The position numbers were made by a program, and so were the translations under genes. DNA of 64,000 nucleotides from Methylobacterium jeotgali (GTDB lineage Bacteria > Pseudomonadota > Alphaproteobacteria > Rhizobiales > Beijerinckiaceae), in the NCBI RefSeq assembly GCF_022179345.1, contig NZ_BPQR01000019.1, positions 1-64,000 on the forward strand. The letters are read 5' to 3'. Under the pieces are notes generated by a model, which searched no databases, was not told the DNA's origin, and worked only from the letters and a program-made list of their open reading frames with translations. Below are positions 57,142 through 64,000 of the stretch, one piece after another. Position 1 is the first letter of the stretch; every line of letters starts with the position of its first letter.

Positions 57142-57639
57142 ATGACGATGATGCAGGCCGCCAACGCCAACGCCGCCGATGCGGGCGCGACCTCGGACTA
57201 CGTGACGGTGTTCATCGGCGAGACCATGTTCGGCCTCGCCATCGACCGGGTGCACGACGTGTTCATCCCCGCCGGGATCACGCCGGTGCCGCTCTCGCCC
57301 CCGGAGATCGTCGGGCTGCTCAACCTGCGCGGCCGCGTCGTGACCGCGATCTGCCTGCGCCGCCGGCTCAACATGCCGCCCGCCGAGGAGGCGCGGTCCG
57401 AGTCGATGGCGATCGGCATCGAGCAGGCCGGGGAGACCTACGCGCTCGTCGTCGACGGCGTCGGCGAGGTCCTGAAGCTCGGCGCCGACACCCACGAGCC
57501 CGTGCCGATCAACCTCGATCCCCGCTGGCGCGGCGTGGCGCTCGGCGTCCACCGCCTCGACGGGCGCCTCCTCGTGATCCTCGACGTCGACGCCGTCCTG
57601 GCCTTCACGGCCTCGGGTCACGGCGCGGCCGCCGCCTGA
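57142..57639 (+). CDS. cheW: Chemotaxis coupling protein CheW
   Basis: 165 residues. It links chemoreceptors to CheA in the polar array. A flexible N-terminus (about 20 residues) is followed by the CheW fold: YVTVFIGETMFGLAIDRVHDVF in part (TVFIGETMFGLAID), IVGLLNLRGRVVTAICLRRRL in part, VDGVGEVLKL. It lies 23 bases after cheA. Confidence 0.95.
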   Translation: MTMMQAANANAADAGATSDYVTVFIGETMFGLAIDRVHDVFIPAGITPVPLSPPEIVGLLNLRGRVVTAICLRRRLNMPPAEEARSESMAIGIEQAGETYALVVDGVGEVLKLGADTHEPVPINLDPRWRGVALGVHRLDGRLLVILDVDAVLAFTASGHGAAAA

Positions 57640-57659
57640 TCGCTCGGGGAACCGCCGCC

Positions 57660-58043
57660 ATGAAGACCTGCCTCATCGTCGACGACTCGGCCGTCATCCG
57701 GAAGGTCGCCCGCCGCATCATGGAGACCCTCGGCCTCGCGGTCAGCGAGGCCGAGGACGGCGAGAAGGCGCTCGCGCACTGCGCGCAGGAGATGCCCGAC
57801 GCGATCCTCCTCGACTGGAACATGCCGAACATGGACGGCTACGCCGTGCTCAAGGCGTTGCGCCGGTCCGAGGGCGGCCACCACCCCAAGATCCTGTTCT
57901 GCACGACCGAGAACGACGTCGGCGCCATCGCCCGCGCGCTTCATGCGGGGGCCGACGAGTACATCATGAAGCCGTTCGACCGGGACATCCTGCGGGACAA
58001 GCTGGAGCAGGTCGGGCTCGAACGAGAGGCGGACGCGGCCTGA
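57660..58043 (+). CDS. cheY: Chemotaxis response regulator CheY
   Basis: 127 residues, receiver domain alone. Acidic pocket VDDS, phosphoacceptor Asp52 in LLDWNMPNMDG, Thr in CTTENDV, Lys in IMKPFD. When phosphorylated it binds the flagellar switch. It sits between cheW and cheB with short gaps. Confidence 0.95.
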   Translation: MKTCLIVDDSAVIRKVARRIMETLGLAVSEAEDGEKALAHCAQEMPDAILLDWNMPNMDGYAVLKALRRSEGGHHPKILFCTTENDVGAIARALHAGADEYIMKPFDRDILRDKLEQVGLEREADAA

Positions 58044-58082
58044 GCCGCGCCCCCCTCGTCCTCACATTCCAGGAAACACCCG

Positions 58083-59261
58083 ATGCTGGCCGCAGCCGCC
58101 TCTCCAACCGTCGCGTCCGGCGCGGCATCGGCCCACGCCCGCATCCGGGTCCTGATCGCGGATGATTCCGCGGTCGTGCGCGGGCTTGTCTCGCGCTGGA
58201 TCGGCGAGGCCGGCTTCACCGTCGTCGGCACCGCCCCGAACGGCAAGGTCGCCGTCGAGATGATGAGCCGCCACGACCCGGACGTCGTGCTCCTCGACAT
58301 CGACATGCCCGAGCTCGACGGCACGCAGGCGCTGCCGAAGATCCAAGCCATCAGCCCGACCGCCCAGGTCGTGATGATGTCGACGCTCACCACCCGCAAC
58401 GCCGACATCTCGCTGAAATGCCTGGCGCTCGGCGCGGTCGACTACATCGCCAAGCCCGAGAGCAACCGCGGCGTCACCACCTCCGACGCCTTCCGCAACG
58501 AGTTGATCGAGCGCATCCGAGCCTTCGGCAGCGCCCGCGCCCGCCGCCGCGGCCTCACGCCCGCCTCGCCCGCCGCCGCGCCCGTCGCGGCCGCCGCGAG
58601 CGCTGCGCCGGCGGGCGCCACGCGCCTCTCGGGCCCCGTGGCGCTGCGGGCCAAGCCTCGCGCCGTGACCCTGCCAAAGGTCCTTCTCATCGGCTCCTCC
58701 ACGGGCGGCCCCCGCGCCGTCGGCGAGGTTCTGGAGAAGATCGGCGCCGCCGCCCTGCGCCGGGTGCCGACCCTGATCGTCCAGCATATGCCGCCGGTGT
58801 TCACGGCCGTCTTCGCCGAGCATCTCGGCGCCCGCACCGGGCTGCCCGCCGCCGAGGGCAAGGCCGACGAGCGCCTTCAGCCCGGCCGCATCTACGTCGC
58901 GCCCGGCGGCCGCCACATGGGCCTCGTCGCGGGGCCCGGCCGCGAACCGACGCTGCGCCTCGACGACGGACCGCCGGTCAACTTCTGCCGCCCGGCCGTC
59001 GACGTACTCTTCCACGACGCCGCCGCGATCTTCGGCGCGGCGACCGTGTCGGTCATCCTCACCGGCATGGGCTCTGATGGTACCAACGGCGTGCGCTCCC
59101 TGGGAGACGCCGGCGGCATGGTGCTCGCGCAGGACGAGGCGACGAGCACGGTCTGGGGAATGCCCGGCAGCGTCGCCAAGGCCGGCCTCGCCCACGCCGT
59201 GCTGCCGCTCGGCGAGATCGGCGCGGCGCTCCGCACCCAGATCTGCGGGGGGGCGGCATGA
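58083..59261 (+). CDS. cheB: Chemoreceptor methylesterase CheB
   Basis: 392 residues. An N-terminal receiver (ADDSAVVRGL, Asp72 in LLDIDMPELDG) regulates the C-terminal esterase, with catalytic Ser in LLIGSSTGGPRAVGE, His in VQHMPPVFT and Asp in GMGSDGTNG. The linker (about residues 160-200) is Ala/Pro-rich and long. The N-terminal 20 residues are extra to the usual start. It ends 4 bases inside cheR (ATGA overlap), so the two are translationally coupled. Confidence 0.96.
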   Translation: MLAAAASPTVASGAASAHARIRVLIADDSAVVRGLVSRWIGEAGFTVVGTAPNGKVAVEMMSRHDPDVVLLDIDMPELDGTQALPKIQAISPTAQVVMMSTLTTRNADISLKCLALGAVDYIAKPESNRGVTTSDAFRNELIERIRAFGSARARRRGLTPASPAAAPVAAAASAAPAGATRLSGPVALRAKPRAVTLPKVLLIGSSTGGPRAVGEVLEKIGAAALRRVPTLIVQHMPPVFTAVFAEHLGARTGLPAAEGKADERLQPGRIYVAPGGRHMGLVAGPGREPTLRLDDGPPVNFCRPAVDVLFHDAAAIFGAATVSVILTGMGSDGTNGVRSLGDAGGMVLAQDEATSTVWGMPGSVAKAGLAHAVLPLGEIGAALRTQICGGAA

Positions 59262-60136
59262 CCGAGGCTGAGTTCGAGTTCATCCGGATCTACCTGAAGC
59301 AGCGCTCGGGCCTCTCGCTCACCGGCGAGAAGCACTACCTCATCGAGAGCCGCCTCGGCCCGGTCTGCCGGCGCTTCCGCATCGCCTCGCTCACCGAGCT
59401 GGTGACCGCGCTCAAGGCCTCCCGCGACGCGGCCCTCGAGAAGGCGGTGGTCGAGGCCATGACCACAAACGAGACCTTCTTCTTCCGCGACCGGGCGCCT
59501 TTCGACCTGTTCCGCGACGTGCTGCTGCCCGAGGCGATGCAGCGCCGGGCCGCCCAGCGCCGCCTGCGGATCTGGTGCGCGGCGTCCTCGACGGGGCAGG
59601 AGCCCTACTCGCTCGCGATGATGGTGCAGGAGGCAGCTCCGAAGCTCGCCGGCTGGCAGGTCGACATCGTCGCGACCGACCTCTCGACCGAGGTGATCGA
59701 GAAGGCGCGCCAGGGCCTCTACAGCCATTTCGAGGCGCAGCGGGGCCTGCCGGTGCAGCTCCTGCTTAAGTACTTCGCCCAGGTCGGCGAGCAGTGGCAG
59801 ATCGCCGCCTCGATCCGTCAGATGGTGGAGTACCGGCAGCTCAATCTGCTGAACGGCTTCGAGGGGCTCGGCCAGTTCGACATCGTGTTCTGCCGCAACG
59901 TGCTGATCTACTTCGACGCGCCGACCAAGGGCGACATCCTCCGCCGGGTGGCGGCGGCGATGAATCCCGGCGCCTCGCTGCTGCTGGGCGCCGCCGAGAC
60001 CGTGATCGGGCTCACCGACCGCCTGGCCCCGCACGCGAAGCACCGGGGCCTCTACGGCCACGCCGAGGCCGCGCCGGCTGCCGCCAACGCCTCCGCGCCG
60101 GCCCCGCTCTGGCCGAAGGTCGCAGCCGCCCGCTGA
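59258..60136 (+). CDS. cheR: Chemoreceptor methyltransferase CheR
   Basis: 292 residues. It methylates receptor glutamates with SAM. N-terminal CheR_N domain (GLSLTGEKHYLIESRL), then TTNETFFFRD, the SAM-binding WCAASSTGQEPYSLAM and the FDIVFCRNVLIYFDAPTK block. The last 25 residues are Ala-rich. It is the last che gene. A shared terminator follows. Confidence 0.96.
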   Translation: MTEAEFEFIRIYLKQRSGLSLTGEKHYLIESRLGPVCRRFRIASLTELVTALKASRDAALEKAVVEAMTTNETFFFRDRAPFDLFRDVLLPEAMQRRAAQRRLRIWCAASSTGQEPYSLAMMVQEAAPKLAGWQVDIVATDLSTEVIEKARQGLYSHFEAQRGLPVQLLLKYFAQVGEQWQIAASIRQMVEYRQLNLLNGFEGLGQFDIVFCRNVLIYFDAPTKGDILRRVAAAMNPGASLLLGAAETVIGLTDRLAPHAKHRGLYGHAEAAPAAANASAPAPLWPKVAAAR

Positions 60137-60251
60137 CGGCCTCCGCCGATCCGAACCGCGCGCCGTCCGGGCCTCCCGGGCGGCGTTCTCGCGTACGGGC
60201 TCCGGCGCGACCGATCCCTCCGGGCGCGGCCGGGGCCGATGGAAGCGCCCA

Positions 60252-60283
60252 AAACGAAAAGCCCCGCCGAAGCGGGGCTCTTT
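60252..60283. terminator. Shared bidirectional terminator of cheR and ctrA
   Basis: AGCCCCGC / GCGGGGCT (60260-60267 and 60272-60279) with a CGAA loop. On the plus strand CTCTTT follows; on the minus strand the A-rich AAAACGAAAA gives a T-tract. It can therefore stop transcription from both directions between the convergent cheR and ctrA. Confidence 0.88.
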
Positions 60284-60314
60284 GCGTCGGGCCGGTGGAG
60301 AGGGGAGGGCGGTC

Positions 60315-61016
60315 TCAGACCGCCATGCGCTCTTCGCCCTCGACGGGCTCGCGCAGGACGTAGCCGCGGCCCCAGACGGTCTCGATGTAGTTCTTGCCCT
60401 GGCTGGCGTTGGCGAGCTTCTTGCGGAGCTTGCAGATGAACACGTCGATGATCTTCAGCTCGGGCTCGTCCATGCCGCCGTAGAGATGGTTGAGGAACAT
60501 CTCCTTGGTGAGCGTCGTGCCCTTCCGCAGGGAGAGGAGCTCCAGCATCTGGTACTCCTTGCCCGTGAGGTGGACCCGGGAGCCGGCGACCTCGACGGTC
60601 TTCTGGTCGAGGTTCACGATCAGGTCGCCGGTGGTGATCACCGACTGGGCGTGACCCTTCGAGCGGCGCACGATCGCGTGGATGCGGGCGACGAGCTCAT
60701 CCTTGTGGAAGGGCTTGGTCAGGTAGTCGTCGGCGCCGAAGCCAAGGCCCTTCACCTTGTCCTCGATGCCGGCGAGGCCGGAGAGGATCAGGATCGGGGT
60801 CTTCACCTTGGCGACCCGGAGCGACCGGAGCACCTCGTAGCCCGACATGTCGGGCAGGTTCAAGTCGAGGAGGATGATATCGTAGTCGTAGAGCTTGCCG
60901 AGATCGACGCCCTCTTCGCCGAGATCGGTGGTGTAGGTGTTGAAGTTCTCGGACTTGAGCATCAGCTCGATGCTCTGCGCCGTCGCGCTGTCGTCCTCGA
61001 TCAGAAGTACGCGCAT
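60315..61016 (-). CDS. ctrA: Cell-cycle response regulator CtrA
   Basis: 233 residues, OmpR-type. Receiver with Asp51 in [15 protein letters not shown], and Lys in [14 protein letters not shown]; the C-terminal winged helix with [19 protein letters not shown] (in part) and the recognition region [20 protein letters not shown] in part. The near-invariant [14 protein letters not shown] is diagnostic of CtrA. It ends in an acidic EEERMAV-like tail (GEERMAV). In alphaproteobacteria it activates flagellar, chemotaxis and division genes and is fed by CckA-ChpT. The start [10 protein letters not shown] is fixed by homology; a long upstream extension in frame is not. Confidence 0.96.
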   Translation of the reverse strand: MRVLLIEDDSATAQSIELMLKSENFNTYTTDLGEEGVDLGKLYDYDIILLDLNLPDMSGYEVLRSLRVAKVKTPILILSGLAGIEDKVKGLGFGADDYLTKPFHKDELVARIHAIVRRSKGHAQSVITTGDLIVNLDQKTVEVAGSRVHLTGKEYQMLELLSLRKGTTLTKEMFLNHLYGGMDEPELKIIDVFICKLRKKLANASQGKNYIETVWGRGYVLREPVEGEERMAV

Positions 61017-61443
61017 CGTCGATCCCCAGTCCGCCGGCCCGGATTCGGACACGGCACGCCCGTCGCCCGCCACCGGCCTGTGGACGGACGCTCCTTCGTC
61101 ATTGACGTGAAACGCTATGCGTTAATCGTTAACAAAACCTGATTCTCTCGCCAAGCGTTCCTTGCCGGTTCCGGCCGGCAGGACGCATTTTTGTGCGCCT
61201 GCCGCGGACCTTTGGGGCGCTCGACATGCCGGGCGGAGCACGAGGCCCCGGCCGGCTTTCTCCTAAGTGCCTCTGAGGACTCGATCCCGCGTCGGCGCAG
61301 CCGCCGCGTGGCACGGATGCAACATCGGTCGCCGAACGGTTCGTCGGCGCGGAGGCTCCAACCGGTGCGCGAGGATCGGCCCGCTGTCGGCCCGATGACC
61401 GCAGTGTTAAGGAGGCCGGTAAACGAACCGTTGCGAGGCGCGA
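61017..61443. other. Divergent regulatory gap between ctrA and fliI
   Basis: 427 bases with no supported gene. It must carry promoters for ctrA (minus strand) and probably for fliI (plus strand). Near the middle are TTAA half-sites and a GANTC site (see the next entry). A second GANTC (GATTC) is at 61042-61046. The fliI ribosome site is weak (GAGGCG about 61434). Confidence 0.5.
61122..61145 (-). promoter_or_regulatory. Candidate CtrA/CcrM-responsive element in the ctrA promoter
   Basis: The plus strand reads GTTAATCGTTAACAAAACCTGATTC: two TTAA half-sites (61122-61125 and 61129-61132) 3 bases apart, and a GANTC methylation site (61141-61145). The quoted run exceeds the site itself only by flanks. 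The full CtrA box is TTAA-N7-TTAAC, so this is not an exact match. It lies about 100-130 bases before ctrA, where Caulobacter ctrA also carries a GANTC and CtrA sites. Confidence 0.4.
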
Positions 61444-62799
61444 ATGTCCGACGAGCCTCCCCGACGCGCGGGCCCGAGCCTCGCCGCCGCGCTCGCCGCG
61501 GCCGGGCGCGTCGAGACGCTCGAGACCTTCGGCCGGGTCGTGGCGATCCGCGGGCTTCTGGTGGAGGTCGCCGGACCGGTGGCCGCGATGCGCCTCGGCG
61601 GCCGCCTCGACATCGAGGGCGCCGGGCGCGCCGGCCTCATCCCCTGCGAGGTCATCGGCTTCTCCGGCGAGCGGGCGCTGGCCATGCCCTTCGGCTCGCT
61701 GGACGGGGTGCGCCGGGGCTGCCCGGCCTACGTCCGCGACGAGGCGGCCGGCGCCATCCGGCCGAGCGAGGGCTGGCTCGGGCGCGTCGTCGACGCGCTC
61801 GGCCGCCCGATCGACGGACAGGGACCGCTGCCGCAGGGCCCAGACATCTATCCGCTGCGCGCCGATCCGCCGCCTGCCCACGCCCGCCGCCGGGTCGGCG
61901 GACCGCTGGACCTCGGGGTCCGCTGCATCAACACCTTCCTGACCATGTGCGCCGGCCAGCGCATGGGCATCTTCGCCGGCTCCGGCGTCGGCAAGTCGGT
62001 GCTGCTCTCGATGCTTGCCCGCTACACGGCGGCGGACGTGGCGGTGATCGGCCTCGTCGGCGAGCGCGGCCGCGAGGTGCAGGAGTTCCTCCAGGACGAC
62101 CTCGGCGAAGCGGGCCTCGCCCGCTCCGTCGTCGTGGTGGCGACCTCGGACGAGCCCGCGCTGATGCGCCGGAACGCCGCTTACGTCACCCTCTCCATCG
62201 CCGAGCACTTCCGCGACCGGGGCGCGAAAGTGCTGTGCATGATCGACTCGATCACCCGCTTCGCCATGGCGCAGCGGGACATCGGGCTCGCCGCCGGCGA
62301 GCCGCCGACCGCCAAGGGCTACACGCCGACCGTGTTCTCGGAGCTGCCGCGCCTCCTCGAACGGGCCGGGCCCGGCGCGGGGGAGGGGACGATCTCGGCG
62401 CTGTTCACGGTGCTGGTCGAGGGCGACGACCACAACGAGCCGGTGGCCGATGCCGTGCGCGGCATCCTCGACGGGCACATCGTCATGGAGCGCGCCATCG
62501 CCGAGCGCGGGCGCTATCCGGCGATCAACGTGCTGCGCTCCGTCTCGCGGACCATGCCGCGCTCCTGCGATCCGGCCTTCCTGCCGGTGGTGCGGCGGGC
62601 GCGGCGCGTGCTCTCCACCTATGCCGACATGGAGGAGCTGATCCGCCTGGGCGCCTACCGGGCCGGCTCCTCGGCGGAGGTCGACGAGGCGGTGGCGCTC
62701 ATGCCCGAAATGGAGGCTTTTCTCGGGCAGGGTAAGGAAGAAGCAACCTCCATCGGCGAGGGTTACGAACGGCTCGCCGCCATCGTCGGCGGCCCGTGA
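61444..62799 (+). CDS. fliI: Flagellum-specific export ATPase FliI
   Basis: 451 residues, F1-beta-like ATPase that energises type III export of flagellar subunits. Walker [17 protein letters not shown], Walker [17 protein letters not shown], and the hallmark [22 protein letters not shown] in part ([14 protein letters not shown]). N-terminal Ala-rich region (about 25 residues) before [13 protein letters not shown]. It is divergent from ctrA and followed by fliJ. Confidence 0.96.
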   Translation: MSDEPPRRAGPSLAAALAAAGRVETLETFGRVVAIRGLLVEVAGPVAAMRLGGRLDIEGAGRAGLIPCEVIGFSGERALAMPFGSLDGVRRGCPAYVRDEAAGAIRPSEGWLGRVVDALGRPIDGQGPLPQGPDIYPLRADPPPAHARRRVGGPLDLGVRCINTFLTMCAGQRMGIFAGSGVGKSVLLSMLARYTAADVAVIGLVGERGREVQEFLQDDLGEAGLARSVVVVATSDEPALMRRNAAYVTLSIAEHFRDRGAKVLCMIDSITRFAMAQRDIGLAAGEPPTAKGYTPTVFSELPRLLERAGPGAGEGTISALFTVLVEGDDHNEPVADAVRGILDGHIVMERAIAERGRYPAINVLRSVSRTMPRSCDPAFLPVVRRARRVLSTYADMEELIRLGAYRAGSSAEVDEAVALMPEMEAFLGQGKEEATSIGEGYERLAAIVGGP

Positions 62800-62858
62800 G
62801 CGGTTCGGCGGCTAGAAGGGCCACGCGACCGCGAGCGTTGCGTGGAGTGAGCGTTCCC

Positions 62859-63266
62859 ATGAAATCGCGAGACACGCTGATCCGGCTGCGCCGTTTCCAG
62901 GTGGACGAGAAGCGCCGCCGGGTGACGCAGATCGAGATGATGATGGCCGACTTCAACCGGATGGCCACCGAGCTCGACCGCGAGGTCGCCCACGAGGAGG
63001 CCCGTGCCGGCATCTCCGACACGGCGCATTTCGCCTACCCGACCTACGCCCGCGCCGCCGCCGGCCGCCGGGACAACATGCGCCAGTCGGCCGCCGCCCT
63101 CGAGGGGCAGCTCGCCGAGGCCAAGGCCGAGCTCGGCGAGGCCTTCGAGGAGCTCAAGAAGGTCGAGATCCTTGAGGGCCGCGAGCGCGGCGCCGAGCGC
63201 GCGGCGGAAGCCGCCCGCGACCAGGCCGCGATGGACGGAATCGGTCTCTCGCGCGCCCGCGCCTGA
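62859..63266 (+). CDS. fliJ: Flagellar export chaperone FliJ
   Basis: 135 residues, two long helices with coiled-coil character (MKSRDTLIRLRRFQVDEKRR, quoted as MKSRDTLIRLRRFQ; EELKKVEILEGRERGAERAAE in part). FliJ binds the FliI ring and the export gate. The start is taken at MKSRDTL, 59 bases after fliI; an ATG at 62796 overlaps the fliI stop but adds 21 unrelated residues. Confidence 0.9.
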   Translation: MKSRDTLIRLRRFQVDEKRRRVTQIEMMMADFNRMATELDREVAHEEARAGISDTAHFAYPTYARAAAGRRDNMRQSAAALEGQLAEAKAELGEAFEELKKVEILEGRERGAERAAEAARDQAAMDGIGLSRARA

Positions 63267-63425
63267 CGGTCACCGGCCGATCGTCGCCCGATTCACGGGC
63301 GGACCGGCACGAAACCGTCACGATCGGATGGCACCAGCGGTCTGGACGGGCCCGTGCCCGCGCTTGCGGTTCCCGCTCGCGTGGCGCATCAGGGCTCGCA
63401 CGTCCGCGGGTTGAATCCGGGTTCC

Positions 63426-64000
63426 ATGAAGAAGCTCAGCGAATTCCTCTGGCCCCTGATCGGGCTCGCGGCGGTCGTCATCTCCGGGTACTTCCTGTAC
63501 CAGGAGCTGAAGACCACATCCCTCTCCGCGGTCTGGGCCGCCATCGTCGCGATCCCGCCCCATCGGATCGCCCTTGCCGCCCTCTCGACGCTCGTCGCCT
63601 ACGCCGCGCTCGCCTGGTACGACCGCATCGCCCTGATGCATCTCGGCGTGAAGAACATCTCCTGGTTCTTCGTCTCGGTCTGCTCCTTCACCACCTACGC
63701 GCTCTCGCACAACATCGGCGCCTCGGTGTTCTCGGGCGCGCTGGTGCGCTACCGGGCCTATACGGCCAAGGGCCTCTCGGCGGCGCAGGTCGCGGTGCTT
63801 GTGGCGCTCTGCTCGTTCACCTTCTTCCTCGGCACGGTGCTGCTCGGCGGCTTCGTCCTCGTCGTCGACCCGAATCTCCTGTCGCGGCTCGAAGGCAAGC
63901 TGCCGGGCTTCCTCACCGACCCGAAGACGGCGCTCGTCGTCGGCATCGGGCTGCTCGCCTTCGTCGCGCTCTACGTGGTGGGCTCGATCCTGCACCTGCG
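63426..64000 (+). CDS. Flippase-like/lysylphosphatidylglycerol-synthase-type membrane protein (3' end missing)
   Basis: The first 191 residues are seen and the frame is open at the window edge. There are at least five hydrophobic segments (about residues 8-25, 45-60, 78-95, 120-150 and 170-190). The pattern YALSHNIGASVFSGALVRYRAYTAKGLS in part (NIGASVFSGALVRYR) matches the N-terminal flippase half of MprF/UPF0104-like proteins. With a C-terminal DUF2156 domain it would be an MprF-type aminoacyl-phospholipid synthase; without it, a flippase-only protein. The window does not show which. Confidence 0.8.
   Translation, partial: MKKLSEFLWPLIGLAAVVISGYFLYQELKTTSLSAVWAAIVAIPPHRIALAALSTLVAYAALAWYDRIALMHLGVKNISWFFVSVCSFTTYALSHNIGASVFSGALVRYRAYTAKGLSAAQVAVLVALCSFTFFLGTVLLGGFVLVVDPNLLSRLEGKLPGFLTDPKTALVVGIGLLAFVALYVVGSILHL

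Noticed and set aside
61385..61443. A CtrA box before fliI at TTAAGGAGGCCGGTAAAC
   Set aside because: The second half-site is TAAA 9 bases after TTAA rather than TTAA after 7, so it does not meet the consensus.

Overview
The window is a GC-rich (roughly 70%) stretch of chromosome from an alphaproteobacterium. It most resembles Methylobacterium/Methylorubrum or a close Hyphomicrobiales relative. The evidence is a Porin_2-type porin, an Rsh enzyme beside rpoZ, UvrB with a long N-terminal extension, ChpT and CtrA, and families typical of this group (DUF1134/EipA, DUF4175/TIGR02302, DUF2852, DUF1192, HIG1). The genus is inferred from protein resemblance only. I see no tRNA, rRNA, CRISPR array, insertion sequence or phage gene. 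Coding density is high and most genes are chromosomal housekeeping or envelope genes.

Layout. 0-6 kb: the end of a Uup-like ABC-F ATPase, a highly expressed porin, a BON/OmpA-like protein preceded by a perfect 14-bp inverted repeat, and a small membrane protein. 6-13.4 kb: a soluble lytic transglycosylase, dapA, smpB, a NYN-domain RNase-like gene, rsh and rpoZ. 13.6-17.3 kb: the fatty-acid synthesis cluster fabD-fabG-acpP-fabF. 17.3-22.4 kb: a YidB-like protein, an acyltransferase-3 membrane protein and uvrB. 22.5-30.9 kb is the most accessory-looking part: a DUF3617-VOC-ankyrin-quinoprotein run, an O-antigen-ligase-like protein, a frameshifted GH10 xylanase, a lone receiver protein, a lipoprotein hydrolase and an SLT/SPOR protein. 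31-37.7 kb: a YejF-like double ABC ATPase overlapping deoB's operon, DUF1192, a COG0523 zinc GTPase with a small co-transcribed partner behind a Zur-like palindrome, a divergent TetR regulator, DUF2852 and upp.

37.7-44.5 kb: a quinone oxidoreductase, a small membrane protein, 3-hydroxybutyryl-CoA dehydrogenase, etfA, etfB, a cobalamin adenosyltransferase, a PagL-like lipid A deacylase, a lipocalin-like protein and a HIG1 protein. 44.6-53.5 kb: a DUF4175 membrane protein, ltaE, lysA with lptM, small envelope proteins, a DUF1134 (EipA-like) protein, a YHS protein and cysQ.

53.6-63.3 kb is a signalling and motility block: chpT, cheA-cheW-cheY-cheB-cheR, ctrA (convergent, sharing a terminator with cheR), then fliI and fliJ divergent from ctrA. 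It puts two members of the CckA-ChpT-CtrA relay, a complete chemotaxis signalling set (without receptors or cheD) and the flagellar export ATPase in one 10-kb stretch. The window ends inside a membrane flippase-like gene.

Main points for a second look: a quinoprotein lacking its usual catalytic Asp and vicinal cysteines, a one-base deletion in the GH10 gene, the Zur-like site with a CxxxxC small protein beside the COG0523 GTPase, the inverted repeat at the start of the BON/OmpA-like gene, and the chpT/che/ctrA/fli grouping. I did not find a clear defence or mobile system.
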